Below, piece by piece: positions 44,101 to 56,100 of a DNA stretch of 64,000 nucleotides. A program made the translations under genes and the position numbers. Position 1 is the first letter of the stretch; the number at the start of each line of letters is the position of its first letter. Source of the DNA: Larus michahellis (Eukaryota > Chordata > Aves > Charadriiformes > Laridae); assembly GCF_964199755.1 (NCBI RefSeq), contig NC_133907.1:5399001-5463000 (forward strand). The letters run 5' to 3'. Below the pieces are notes generated by a model. That model searched no databases, had not been told where the DNA came from, and saw nothing but the letters and a program-made list of their open reading frames with translations.

Positions 44101-47100
44101 AATAAGGCTTAGTTATTCCAAATTATTTCTGTCTACATGCAGCTGGGTTTTTCTTGATCTGGAGTTGTGCATATTTGTTGTGCTACTTGTTGCTTCATTG
44201 TACGATTACCTGGTACCTCAGATGCAAGACTGACATGTGAGAGATTATTTTTGTGGATGTGTTTTAAGTGTAAATAATTGGTAAAGGCCGTGAAGGCAGT
44301 GTCTCCTGTCTGCTGGAAGTCTGTGCCTCGCCAGGGCTCTGTGACTGAACTAAAGCAGAGCTCCGTCCTGCAAATTTTGACCTTGCGTAGGAGATAACTT
44401 AGCTTGCAGGCATGTCCCAAATGAGATGATTGCTTGGTCATGAGTTATGCAGATGTTTTGGCATGTATCTGTGTTGTCATTGCTAAGCTGCTGCCTTCAT
44501 TTGGAGAAGGTGAAGCACATCTGTCAATACGAAAGCAAAGATCCTGATAAGGAAGGCTGTTGGCTTCAGCCTGCACGTGCTCTGCCAGGCGTGAGCTGCC
44601 GGGATAGAAACCCGCGCTGGGCATTTCCTTCAAATTTCACTTCCAAAGCTCCCCCAACTTGTTGCATAGCAGCGTTCCCATTTTTTGCTACCAAATGTCT
44701 TTTCCTGGCAAGGCTTTCCATAGTCCCCCCCCTTGTCTTTTCTGTTGCCTGGTGCTGCCTGAGTCATCGTCATCTGTATGCAAAGAGCCTGATTTCTGCC
44801 AAAGGTGTCATCAAAAATTTCATCTTCTATGTGCTTGCATGTCTCCTGAGCTCCTTCCGAAGTTCTGTCCTTATCTTTTCATCTTGCAAGCTCTTCAGGG
44901 CAAGGATGGCAGCGGTGTGGTTTTGGTTTTTATTAAGCAATACTGTGCTGTGTATGTCTGGCACTTCAGTGACAAATGAAGCGGGATAATTGCTACAGGT
45001 CGCTGGCTGCTGTAGAGCGTGATGTAGGCCAAGAGTGCTCTTTCCTTCCAGTGCTTCACCTGCCTGAGACACCTTTTCCTACTTGGTTGGAGAGTTACAG
45101 AGCACTCTGACAGGATCGGAGAAAACAAAATCTAGTGAAGCACAGAAAACAAGCCACACATTGTTTCAAGGTAGATCAGTATTGAAGTCCAAGCGATTTT
45201 AAAAAGAGTACTTCCCAGGCTTTTTGCCTGTTGTAACTGTATTGAGCTGTGCTTAGAATAGATCTGAAAATCTCCCTTGTAAGCAAAAAAGATGTATCTA
45301 ATAATTTAGTATTAACACATTTTATGTAGGTGCCTAGCACTTGCATCTTAAATACATTTTAGATTTTTTAAAAACGCCAATATTTATGACTTTTTTTTTT
45401 TTTTTTCATCCTGCTCAGTGCCAGTAATTCTGGATGCTCTATTGGCCCTCACTGGTGTCTGGGCCAAATGTACCTTACTAGCCTCAGAATAAGGCAAAAG
45501 GAAGGCGATGAAGAGGAAGGGGGTGTGAGGGCAATGAACACAGATTCTCTCTCTCTCTCTTTTTTTTTTTTTTTTTTTTTTTTTTCCCCCCCCCCCCCCC
45601 GTTCCTGACCTGATGCAGGATCCCTGTGATGGAGCTGCTTTTTGTCCACACCTGGCTTGTTAAGATGAAGCTGTTGAATGTTTACTCTGGCGTTGTGGGC
45701 ATGCTGACTGTGATCCAGCACCGTGCTGAGAAAGGTGCTGTGGCTGTAGCAGCGTAGCAGCCTGCCCCTTCCAGCCAGGAGCGGTGCTGTTGGCAGTGCC
45801 GGTCCCCTGGGGTCTGTGTCTGTGCCCAGAGCTCCTGCCAGCCGCTCTCTGGGTCGTGGCTCCCAGCTCCCCTCCACCTTCCCTGTGGATCACTGCCGAC
45901 AGGGAGCAGCCATGCTGGGGCTGGACATTTGGGATGGGCTCTACTGGTGGCTGCTGGGAACCTGAAGCTTGCCGTGCTTTCTCCTCGTGTTTAATTCCCA
46001 GACGATGTTAACGGGAGGGAGGGTAGTACAGAGCCCCGCTCCCTGCTGACCCAGAGCAGGCACCAGGCGGGTCGTGGCTCATTCCAGTCCAAGCCCATCT
46101 CACTCGGTGAGAATGTTCCCTCTTTCCTTTCCCTTCTATATTTGTCTCCCTGCCCCTGATTGCAGAGCTCCTGCGTGTAGGTGGATGGACAGTAGGTCAC
46201 AGAGACCGATTCTGCCTGCCCTGCTGAGGACATGCAGAAGGCAGCAATTGGGTTTATTATTGCTGCTTCATTAGCTCAAGTTGTCCCAGACCGGACTCCG
46301 TTTTTTTTCTGTGGTTTTCCAACTGTGCCGTACGCACAGGGAGTTTAGGAGAATGGGCTGAAGCTAGGAATACAATGAGATTATACCAGAGTTGATATTC
46401 TAATCCAGCCAAGCTGCTGCTGTCTAATAACTCTTTAAAGCTCAATTTTCCTTTCACCCCTGCTCGTGCTCGAGCTGGGCTGGATTACCTGAGGTAACGG
46501 TAGGGACTGAGGAAGCAGCAAAGTCCGTTAAAGGGTTTGCTGCTGCTGCTGGCGTGTGGGGTCTGGCTTGTGTTGGAGTCCCTGTGGAATTGATTGAACC
46601 TTCCAGCCCGACCTGTCTCCCTGCTCCCTGAAAAAGGGATGAACACTTTTTTGCCATGTTACTGAGCTGTTTTGTGGCCTGGAGGGGTGAGGAAAGAAGA
46701 GTGGAATAGGAGGGAGCGGTTATGTGACCATCCCTTTGGGTACAGCGAGTGGTTAGTTTTGTGTCAGACCTTACCCTACACTAATTACTCCACTGCAGGT
46801 AGCGGCGTGTGAGCATCAGTCCATAAGTGGCTACAGGGTAACGCCTGATGGGCAGAGTTGACAGAAATCCAGTGCCAAGGCTACAGCCCTCTTCTCTAAT
46901 AATCCATGGTGTTTTCTAACATATAGGTGTGGATGGGTGGGAGTAGAAAAGTCAGATGGCAGCCCGCTAGATGAAGCATGTTACAGATAAGTGCATTTTT
47001 CTTGTGGCTGAACAAAGCCAATGTTTTCCTAATTGCAGATGAAGAGTCAGAGACACGTGGAGTGGAAAGTGACTTGATGAGAGTCACAAAACAAAGTTAA

Positions 47101-50100
47101 GAATAGCTTTGTGAATTTAATTTGTGTTTAATCACCTGGCTGTGCAGCCTTTCTAATGTCTGGGATGAACACTTTCAGTGTTGTTGTCCATCTCTGATGT
47201 CGTTGATATGTTTCTGTTGTATTAATGTTCCTTCTCCTTTTTGCAGGAAAGGCTAAGATATATGCTGCTCTTGCTCTTGTTTCTGCACGGTGCAGACTCT
47301 TTCTATGTACCTGGTGTGGCTCCTATCAACTTCCACCGCAATGATCCTGTAGAAATAAAGGTAGGATGAACTTGGATGGAGCTGTTAGTCGGTTTGTTTT
47401 GGGTTTTCTTGTGGTTTGTTTTTTTTCTGTCTTTATATTATAGCAGCTAATTGGGACTAGAAAGTCAAATTGGGGGATCCTGTTGCTAAAATTTTGGGGG
47501 CAGATATTTTCTCTTTTTCACAACATTCGTGTAGGGTGTTGGGGATGAGCAGCCCTCAAGTGGTCACTGTCGTCACCTTACCCTGCAGTTCCCAGCATGA
47601 TTCTCTTTCTTGCTTCTGCTATCTTCTACCAGATTCCTTCTGCAGTTGCACCAAAGTCCTCAAGATGTTGCTCTGTTTGGGAAAAGATCCCTCTTTCTCA
47701 ATTGAAGTGAATTTAATGAGAGATTTTTCTCCAGCATTATACTGACTCTCAAAGTGCTTATAGAGGGTGAGCCTTTAGAATCACAGAATCATAGAATCAT
47801 TTAGGTTGGAAAAGACCCTTGGGATCATCGAGTCCAACTATCAACTCCACTCTACAAAGTTCTTCCTTACACCATATCCCCCAACACCACATCTAAACGA
47901 CTCTGAAACACATTCAGGGATGGTGACTCCACCATCTCCCTGGGCAGCCTATTCCAGTGTCTGACCACTCTTTCTGGGAAGAATTTTTTCCTAATGTCCA
48001 GCCTAAACCTACCCTGTTGCAGCTTGAAGCCATTCCTTCTTGTTCTATCGCTAATGACCTGTGAGAAGAGACCAGCACTAACCTCTCTACAATGTCCTTT
48101 CAAGTAGTTATAGAGAGCGATGAGGTCTCCCCTCAGCCTCCTCTTCCTCAAACTAAACAGTCCCAGCTCCTTCAGTTGCTCCTCATAAGATTTCTTCTCC
48201 AGGCCCTTCACCAGCTTCGTTGCCCTCCTCTGCACTCGCTCCAGCACCTCGAGATCTCTCTCATATTGAGGTGCCCAGAACTGGACACAATACTCAAGGT
48301 GTGGCTTCACCAGTGCTGAGTACAGGGGGACAATCACCTCCCTACTTCTGCTGGTCACACTGTTTCTAATACAAGCCAGGATGGCATTGGCTTTCTTGGC
48401 CACCTGGGCACACTGCTAGCTCATGTTCAGCCACTTGTCAATTAGAACCCCCAGGTCCTTTTCTGCCAGGCAGCTCTCCAGCCACACTTCCCCAAGCCTG
48501 TAGCGATGCGTGGGGTTGTTGTGGCCCAAATGCAGGACCCGGCACTTGGCCTTGTTGAAGCTCATACCGTTAGCGTTGGCCCATCGGTCCAATCTATCCA
48601 AGTCTCTCTGTAGAGCCTCCCTGTCCTCATGTAGATCAACACTCCCACTTAGCTTCATGTCATCTGCAAACTTGCTGATGATACACTCTATGTCCTTATC
48701 AAGGTCATCAATAAAGATGTTAAACAGAAATGCTCCCAACACCAAGCCCTGAGGGACACCACTTGTGACCGGCCGCCAGCTGGATTTAACTCCATTGGGC
48801 ACCACTCTTTGGGACCGCCCATCCAGCCAGTGCTTGATCCAGCAGATCGTATGCTCATCCAGGCCATGAGCTGCCAGTTTTTCCATGAAAATTCTATGGG
48901 GGACAACGTCAAATGCTTTTTGAAAGTCTAGGTAGACAATGTCCGCAGCCGTTCCCTCATCCAATAATCGGGTCATCTTGTCATAGAAGGAAATCAGGTT
49001 CATCAGGCAGGATCTGCCTTTCATAAACCCGTGCTGACTAGGCCTGATCCCCTGCTTGTCCATTATATGAGTTGTAATGGCACTCAAGATGATCTGCTCC
49101 ATGACCTTCCCTGCTACCAAGGTCAGACTGACAGGCCTATAGTTTCCCGGATCCTCCTTTCTGCCTTTTTTTGTAGATGGGCGCTACATTTGCTACCCTC
49201 CAGTCCATTGGGACCTCAGCAGTTAGCCATGACTTCAGGTAGATAAGGTGGTAGCTGAATGGTAGAATAAAGAAGTGGTTTGAATCAGACCTTTTCAATT
49301 TTCTTTTCTACCCAGTTTGCTCATGTTGTGTCTTCAAGTCAAGTGAAATCTATGATAAGCCCTTTCCAGGTTCAGGTGTTTGTCCTTGAGTGTTGCAGAT
49401 CTTACAACCCAGGCTTGCTGAAGAGCTGTTCCTGCGCAGTATTGCTGGTAGTGAATGATGGAACTGCTTCACCCATACAGGAGGAAGCCAGGCTTTGTTT
49501 CCAGACATCAGCAATTTATAGCTCATTTCATTTATTTTTCTAAAGCTGTGGCCTCTGTCTCAGCAAAACCCATCACCCTTGGGGATGCTGAGGTTTGCTG
49601 CTCCCATTCGAAGCACAACACAACTCGCTCTCTGGCCACAGGCTGCCAGACGTAGGCTATTTTTAAGCAAATGAGACTTGCCTGTGGCTACAGTAAGCTT
49701 CCCAGAAGAAGGGAGTATTGGAATGGCTGTTCTCAAAGGGATTTTATGAGCCAAATGCTTCCTCAAGTGATAAGGCAAGTCAGCGTGTTTGCCAGTGCTC
49801 TTCCAATAAATGAGCTTGGCTGCGTTACAAAACACTTCTGTTTTTTGGAGCAGCTCTGGCCTTGACTCTCGCGGTATGTCTCTGCACTTCCCTTGTGCCA
49901 TGTGATTTGCGGGAACTCTCCAGAAATCTTTGGGTTTTGTCACCATCTGATGTGGGAAGACATCACCACCGTTGTCTTCCCAATCTGATGGCTCTCTGGC
50001 TTTCCTTATAGGGAAAAAAAATTGCTGAACTCTTCGTATCACTAGAGGCCAGACCTCTAGGTCCAGTGTGACATGGTTTTTTTATTTATTTTTTTTTTAG

Positions 50101-53100
50101 GAAATAACTGCAGTCTTGTATGAAATGTGACTCTTGAATCTCTTTTGAGTTCTTTGTTGTTTCTTAGGACTCCGCTGAGTCATAAATTTGTGAAACCAAT
50201 CCACCATGCTTCTTTCTCCAAGTGCTTCTCTTGGAGACTTTCTCCAAGTGCTTCTCTTTGTGTATGAATTGCTACTAAATCGTAGCGTTGAGAATGTACA
50301 GCTGGGAGTTGTGTAAAAGGAAAGAAAGCTGGAGCTCTCCCAGGAACATCTGTCTCCTTTTTTCATTTTTTTAAAATTTATTTATTTAACAGCTTCCAAA
50401 AGTGAGCTTTATGGGAGGTGTCTTGAAGTAAGCTTCAGCATCTGGCTGATGCCGAGTCGATAGGAAACCGAGTTCTTTCATGGGGATAATCCTTCCGTTT
50501 TTCCTCCAGGCTGTGAAGCTCACCAGCTCGCGAACCCAGCTACCGTATGAGTACTACTCGTTGCCCTTCTGCCAGCCCACCAAGATAACGTACAAGGCTG
50601 AGAATCTCGGTATGTATCTGTTGAACAGCATGTTCCCCAGCGGTAAGTGGGCTGCCATTTATGAGCTGCCTGAGGGTATGTTTACAGGAGTAAAAGCAAT
50701 TGCAAATGTCATCTCTAATAAACTGTTTGTGGAGAGCCTGCTTCCTCTAATTTATTATATGCTGGCCGTTTGCAAACTAGGATGTCCGTATATCGGAAAG
50801 AGGAAATGCCTTTCCTGAAGGAGGGCATGTAACCTGCTTCATAAGTAGTGCTTGATGCTTCCACAAAATAGCTAAACTCTCCTTCAGTCCTAACCTTCCA
50901 TCTGTGGTGGCAAAGGAGACTTGCTGACATCATTCCAGCTGCACAGTACGCTGCCAACCCAGTGGTGGGATGAGTGGCAAGAAGCCTGGCAGTCTTCAAC
51001 CCTGCCCTTATTTTCCTGTTTTCCAGGTGAGGTTCTTCGGGGGGACCGAATTGTAAATACACCTTTCCAGGTTTCCATGAACGTGGAGAAGAAATGTGAA
51101 GTTCTGTGCAACCTTCCCAATAAGCCAGTTACTCTGACAGTGGAGGAGAGCAAGCTGATCGCCGAGCGCATCAGGGAAGATTACTATGTCCATCTGTGAG
51201 TCATCTCAAGCATGAGTTTGTGTCGGTGGGGATTCTGTGTTGTGGACAAATTTGATCTGAAATCTATGTTTTCAGCATTGCTGATAACCTCCCTGTGGCA
51301 ACACGGCTGGAGTTTTATTCCAATCGTGAGGAAGAGGAGAAGAAGAAGGAGAAGGATGTGCAGTTCGAGCACGGATACAGGCTCGGGTTTATGGACGGTA
51401 ACAAGGTAGAGAATCCAGATGCTGAGGGGTGCCTGGAGGAGATCTGGGTGTCTGTCAGAGGGTGTTAAAAGTCAACCAGAGAGTATCAGAATTGGGAATG
51501 CCCCCAAAAGGTTTTATAAAGAGTGGAAATGAGAGAAATGTCCCTTATTGAAAGAAGGAGGTGGGTGCTGGACTACTGGTACAATTGCCAGGAGTCCTAG
51601 CTTTGACTCGCTGTATAACGTTGGACAAGCTTGTGCAGTGGTTTCCCCTCAGCGGATCAAAGGCAGTGTACCCCAAAGGCTAGCTAATCTTTGACAGTCT
51701 TGGAGTATCTTATGTCAAAAAAACCCAAAATAATTCAGGTGTTTATCGGATGAAAAGCTGCTTAAGTTTGCAAATGGGAACTTAGCACGTGTATTCCTGC
51801 AGATATTTTCAATGATTCTGTGCCCTAAGGTTATCTGTTTGACTTAACAGATGCATCTGTTTATCATACTCCAGTTGCACACGCAGCTCTGAACGCTTGA
51901 GCCCAAGTTCTTGTGGGTGAATGAACCTGGTGCGGCAGCTTGGGGACACTGTACTTTGGTCATGTAATAGGTGATGTAAGAGCCTTTTGAAAGCGCAAGC
52001 TTAGGACAGCTGTAGGTCCCCACAGAGTCTGCGTAATGTATGTCTGCCTGGTAGAAAAAGGAAGGAAACTCGGGGCTGTAGCTACTGAGGTTTTTCCAAT
52101 CTAAATTTGGTGATTCTGGTGCCGCTGAATGTGTGGTTGAGATGTGAGATATAATGATATTTTCCAGGCCAGAAATAGACTGAAACATTGTCCTGGGTGC
52201 CTGGAGTGGTTGAGGTGTTACCTTTTCCACATCTCTGTTCTCTCCTCTTGTTCTTTTAGCTTTGGAAGGTGTTAGCCTGATCTTGCTGTGTAGCACAATG
52301 CATCTGGGAACAGTTGGACTCTAGTTTTCTACACTGAAGCTGCTTTTTGCTGCTAAACTTTGCCTGTTCCTCCCTTGGGTTGCTAACATTTTATTTAATG
52401 TCAATCTGTTTTAGTTCTACCTGCACAACCACCTCTCCTTCATCCTTTACTACCACAGAGAGGATGTAGAAGAGAACCAGGAGCCCACCTACAGGGTTGT
52501 GCGCTTTGAAGTGATTCCCCAAAGTATTAAACTAGAAGGTGAGAGACTCTTAGGGAGGGGAGCAAAGGAGAAGAATCTCTGTAGGGCCAAGAGTTGAATG
52601 CCACTTGTGTATCAGGGTGCTAGTTGTTGCTTCTGTTATGGTCTCCAGGCAGAGAAATGAGGGAGTCTGAATTGTAAGAACAATAAACCCCTTTGTTGTT
52701 AAGAAAGTTCCAAAAATAGAGAGATATCCTTGAAGTGCCGTCCATGGAAAATTAATTCATATAAAAAGATTGGAGTTTGGGGTTTAGGGGTTGGGTTTTT
52801 TTGTACTGTGTCATCTAACATGAAGCATGCACGGCATCTAGCTCTTATTGTGGCCCAGATGTCCCCCACTGGGATACTACGTGCTAGTCCGGAGACCCAC
52901 AGAATGTTTGGAACTGTTTTAGGGGGACTGAATGTTATAAATAATGGATAGGGGGAAAATACTCTTACCTCAGTGAGCCCAACACGACACAGGTCATGTC
53001 TTGAAGGGAAGTTGCTCATCGTGTGTATCGTCCCGTGCAACTCTCCTGGCAACAGCAGGCTGCGATGGAGAGGTCTTGTTTCTCAGCATATCATGTGGAA

Positions 53101-56100
53101 TAGAGGATTTGTTCCTGATCTAGATCCTTGGCTTCAGAGCCTCTGGCTTTTATCCTTCCAGCCTTATGCATAGCTTTGCCTAAAGTTTGTTAACGGTGCT
53201 CCACTTCTGATGGGGAGAATAGTTTTGCAAGCTGCAAAGCAGGTGAGAAAGGAATGAATGCTTCCCCTGCTGTAATTGCAGCCCAGTGCCTCAGGGGTAC
53301 TTGGGGCCAGGGAGTTCAGTGGGAGAGGTGGTGCCTCGAGGGAAGGGCTGACATAGCGTGTCCCATGTTTTCCCTTACAGACCTGAAGGCTGATGAGAAG
53401 AGTATGTGCACCCTGCCTGAAGCTACAGGCTCTGCCCCTCAGGAAATAGATCCCTCTAAAGAGAACCAGTTGCTCTTCACCTACTCTGTCCACTGGGAGG
53501 TGAGGGATTAATGGGAAGCTGGCTGGCAGCTGGCTACCCCTGGCTGGCTGGCAGTTGGTGCTCCAAGTGTCTGTCACAGAGGTGTTGTGGAAGACATTGG
53601 GAGTGTGCTGGTGTGAGAAGAACTTTACTGTTCTTTCAGGAAAGTGACATTAAATGGGCTTCCCGCTGGGACACCTACCTGACCATGAGTGACGTCCAGA
53701 TTCATTGGTTTTCTATCATTAACTCGGTTGTGGTAGTCTTTTTCCTTTCAGGTGAGTGAGATGTGTGGGGTGAAGAAGGCTTTACCATTAATCTGCAGGG
53801 AACTTTCTTTAAGACTCAGCTGCTGGTGGCTTGGGGAGGATATGGCCACATCTGAACCTGATCAGAAGGGGCAGGAAACAAACATTAGCACACAAAATCT
53901 CCTGGTTCAGGCAGTGCCCCATGGGGTCAGACGGTTACCCACTTCTGCTCTCTGACTGGGGTGGTTGAGGGAATAGAACGTGGTTAACGCGCATCTTGGA
54001 TGTCCGTATTTAAGGGGGAAACAAAAACCACAGGAAAGCCACGGTGCCCTGTTCCTGCTAGAATACTGCCTTCCCTGCTCCCTGGGGTTTTGTTTTTGTC
54101 TTTGCTGAAGGCTGTGGGAGATGGCTGATGACTCAAGGCCTCCTCTCCTAGCCAGAACTGTGTGTTGGTGGGAGCCGTGTAGTTGCACAGCGTTAAGAGC
54201 AGCACAGCTGTGTAGGAGCCTCTGAGCTAAACTCAGTTTGTGCTTGTTTTCAGGTATTCTCAGCATGATCATCATCCGGACTCTCCGGAAGGACATTGCC
54301 AACTACAACAAGGAAGATGACATTGTATGTGCTTGTTCTTCGGGCTGGGACAGAGAGGGAGGCACAGATGAGGAGGGATGTAGTCTGAAGACTTGGATGT
54401 GTTGTCTCTTTCCTTGCCCCTGTTTTGCTTCGAGCTCTGAAGATGGGAGGGGCAGTTCTGTCATGTGCTGTCACAGCACCTTTGGCTCTCTGTACAATGG
54501 CAAATTACCAGTTCAGATGTCTTCAGACCTAAGTAATGACTGAAAACAGTTCCATAAATGTGTGCCCTGGCACTGGGCAGTTCAGGTCTGAACTGTTTTA
54601 AGCCCCAGAGTAAAGAAGTTTGACTGGAGTGATAAAGTTCTGCAGAACTGGATATAGGGAAATCAGTCGCTTAGGTTGGCTGTGGTAGGACGTTCATTTC
54701 CATCATTAGACTGTATCTAAATGCCTTCTTTTCCTGTTGTTGCTACAGGAAGATACTATGGAGGAATCTGGTTGGAAACTTGTGCATGGAGATGTCTTCA
54801 GGCCTCCACAGTATCCGATGATCCTCAGCTCTCTCCTGGGTTCTGGAATTCAGCTCTTCTGTATGATCCTGATTGTCATCTGTAAGTGGCACATGTTGCA
54901 TGGGGTGGCTGTAACGAGAAGAGGAACGATGCTCAAGGTCATTTGTAGCTCCCATTGACTTCGACCTATGCTCACCTGAGCTTGAGTGAAGTCACGTACG
55001 GATGCTTCCTGTTGTGGGGCTGATCAAGGCAATAGGCCTCTGCTCAGCATTTCTGAGTTTCTAGGCAGCATTTCCCATCTGAAGGCATCTTTTTGTGTTT
55101 ATATTGCCTGTTATCAAGATATGAGCCCTGAGTGATAGTGGGCTGAGAGACTTTCGCACACGTGTGCCTTGCCTTCTGAGCTGCACCTGCTCAACTCTGG
55201 GGAAGATGAAGCTAAAGCATGGTCTGTAGCTTGAGATCAAAGCTGTGGCTTCCTCTCTCTGGCCAGCGCTGGAGGCTGTGGATGCGTTATGCTTTGAAGG
55301 AAAAGAGGTCTGTGCAGAAGGCAGAGATTCCAGGCAGCTGTGGTCTGCACATGGGACAGGCCCCTGTTCTCCAGAGGCTGGCTAGCACACGTACATCAGA
55401 GCTGCTGTGCTTTGTCCTTTTTTCCCAGTTGTTGCTATGCTGGGGATGCTGTCGCCTTCTAGCCGGGGTGCGTTGATGACTACCGCCTGCTTTCTCTTCA
55501 TGTTCATGGGGTAGGTGTCTCCACTGCTTCCCACAGCAGTGCTGTCCTGCCTGCCCTTCCTCTCCCTCTCCACAACAATGAAAACTAATTTCTTTGTCTC
55601 GGCTTGTTTCTGTCAAGGGTTTTTGGTGGATTCTTTGCTGGCCGCTTATACCGGACTCTGAAAGGACATCGATGGAAGAAGGGAGCCTTCTGTGTGAGTC
55701 TTGTGGTGTTTGTGCTGTTAATCCAGCTTTGCTCATGGCAAGAGACGTGGATAAGCTCCACACGTATTTGTGGGTAGCTGGACAAAGCCTGGCTGTACTG
55801 TGGAGATTTGGTGTGGATTTTGAGTCCTTGTAGCTTTATATGAAAGGACAAACACCAGAGCACATACTAAAGCAAGAGGATTGTCTGAGATCCTCCCCCC
55901 GGCCCATCCCTGCTGTGTATTAGTGCTGCAGCAAAAGGGATGTTTCCCCGACATGTGCTTCGCCCCAGCAATAGACTCGTTAAAGAGAAACATCTCGTTG
56001 ATTCGTCACTTGTTTTCTCTTAACCGGTGTTTGCTCTTGCAGACAGCTACCCTGTATCCGGGTGTCGTCTTTGGTATCTGCTTTGTCCTGAACTGTTTCA

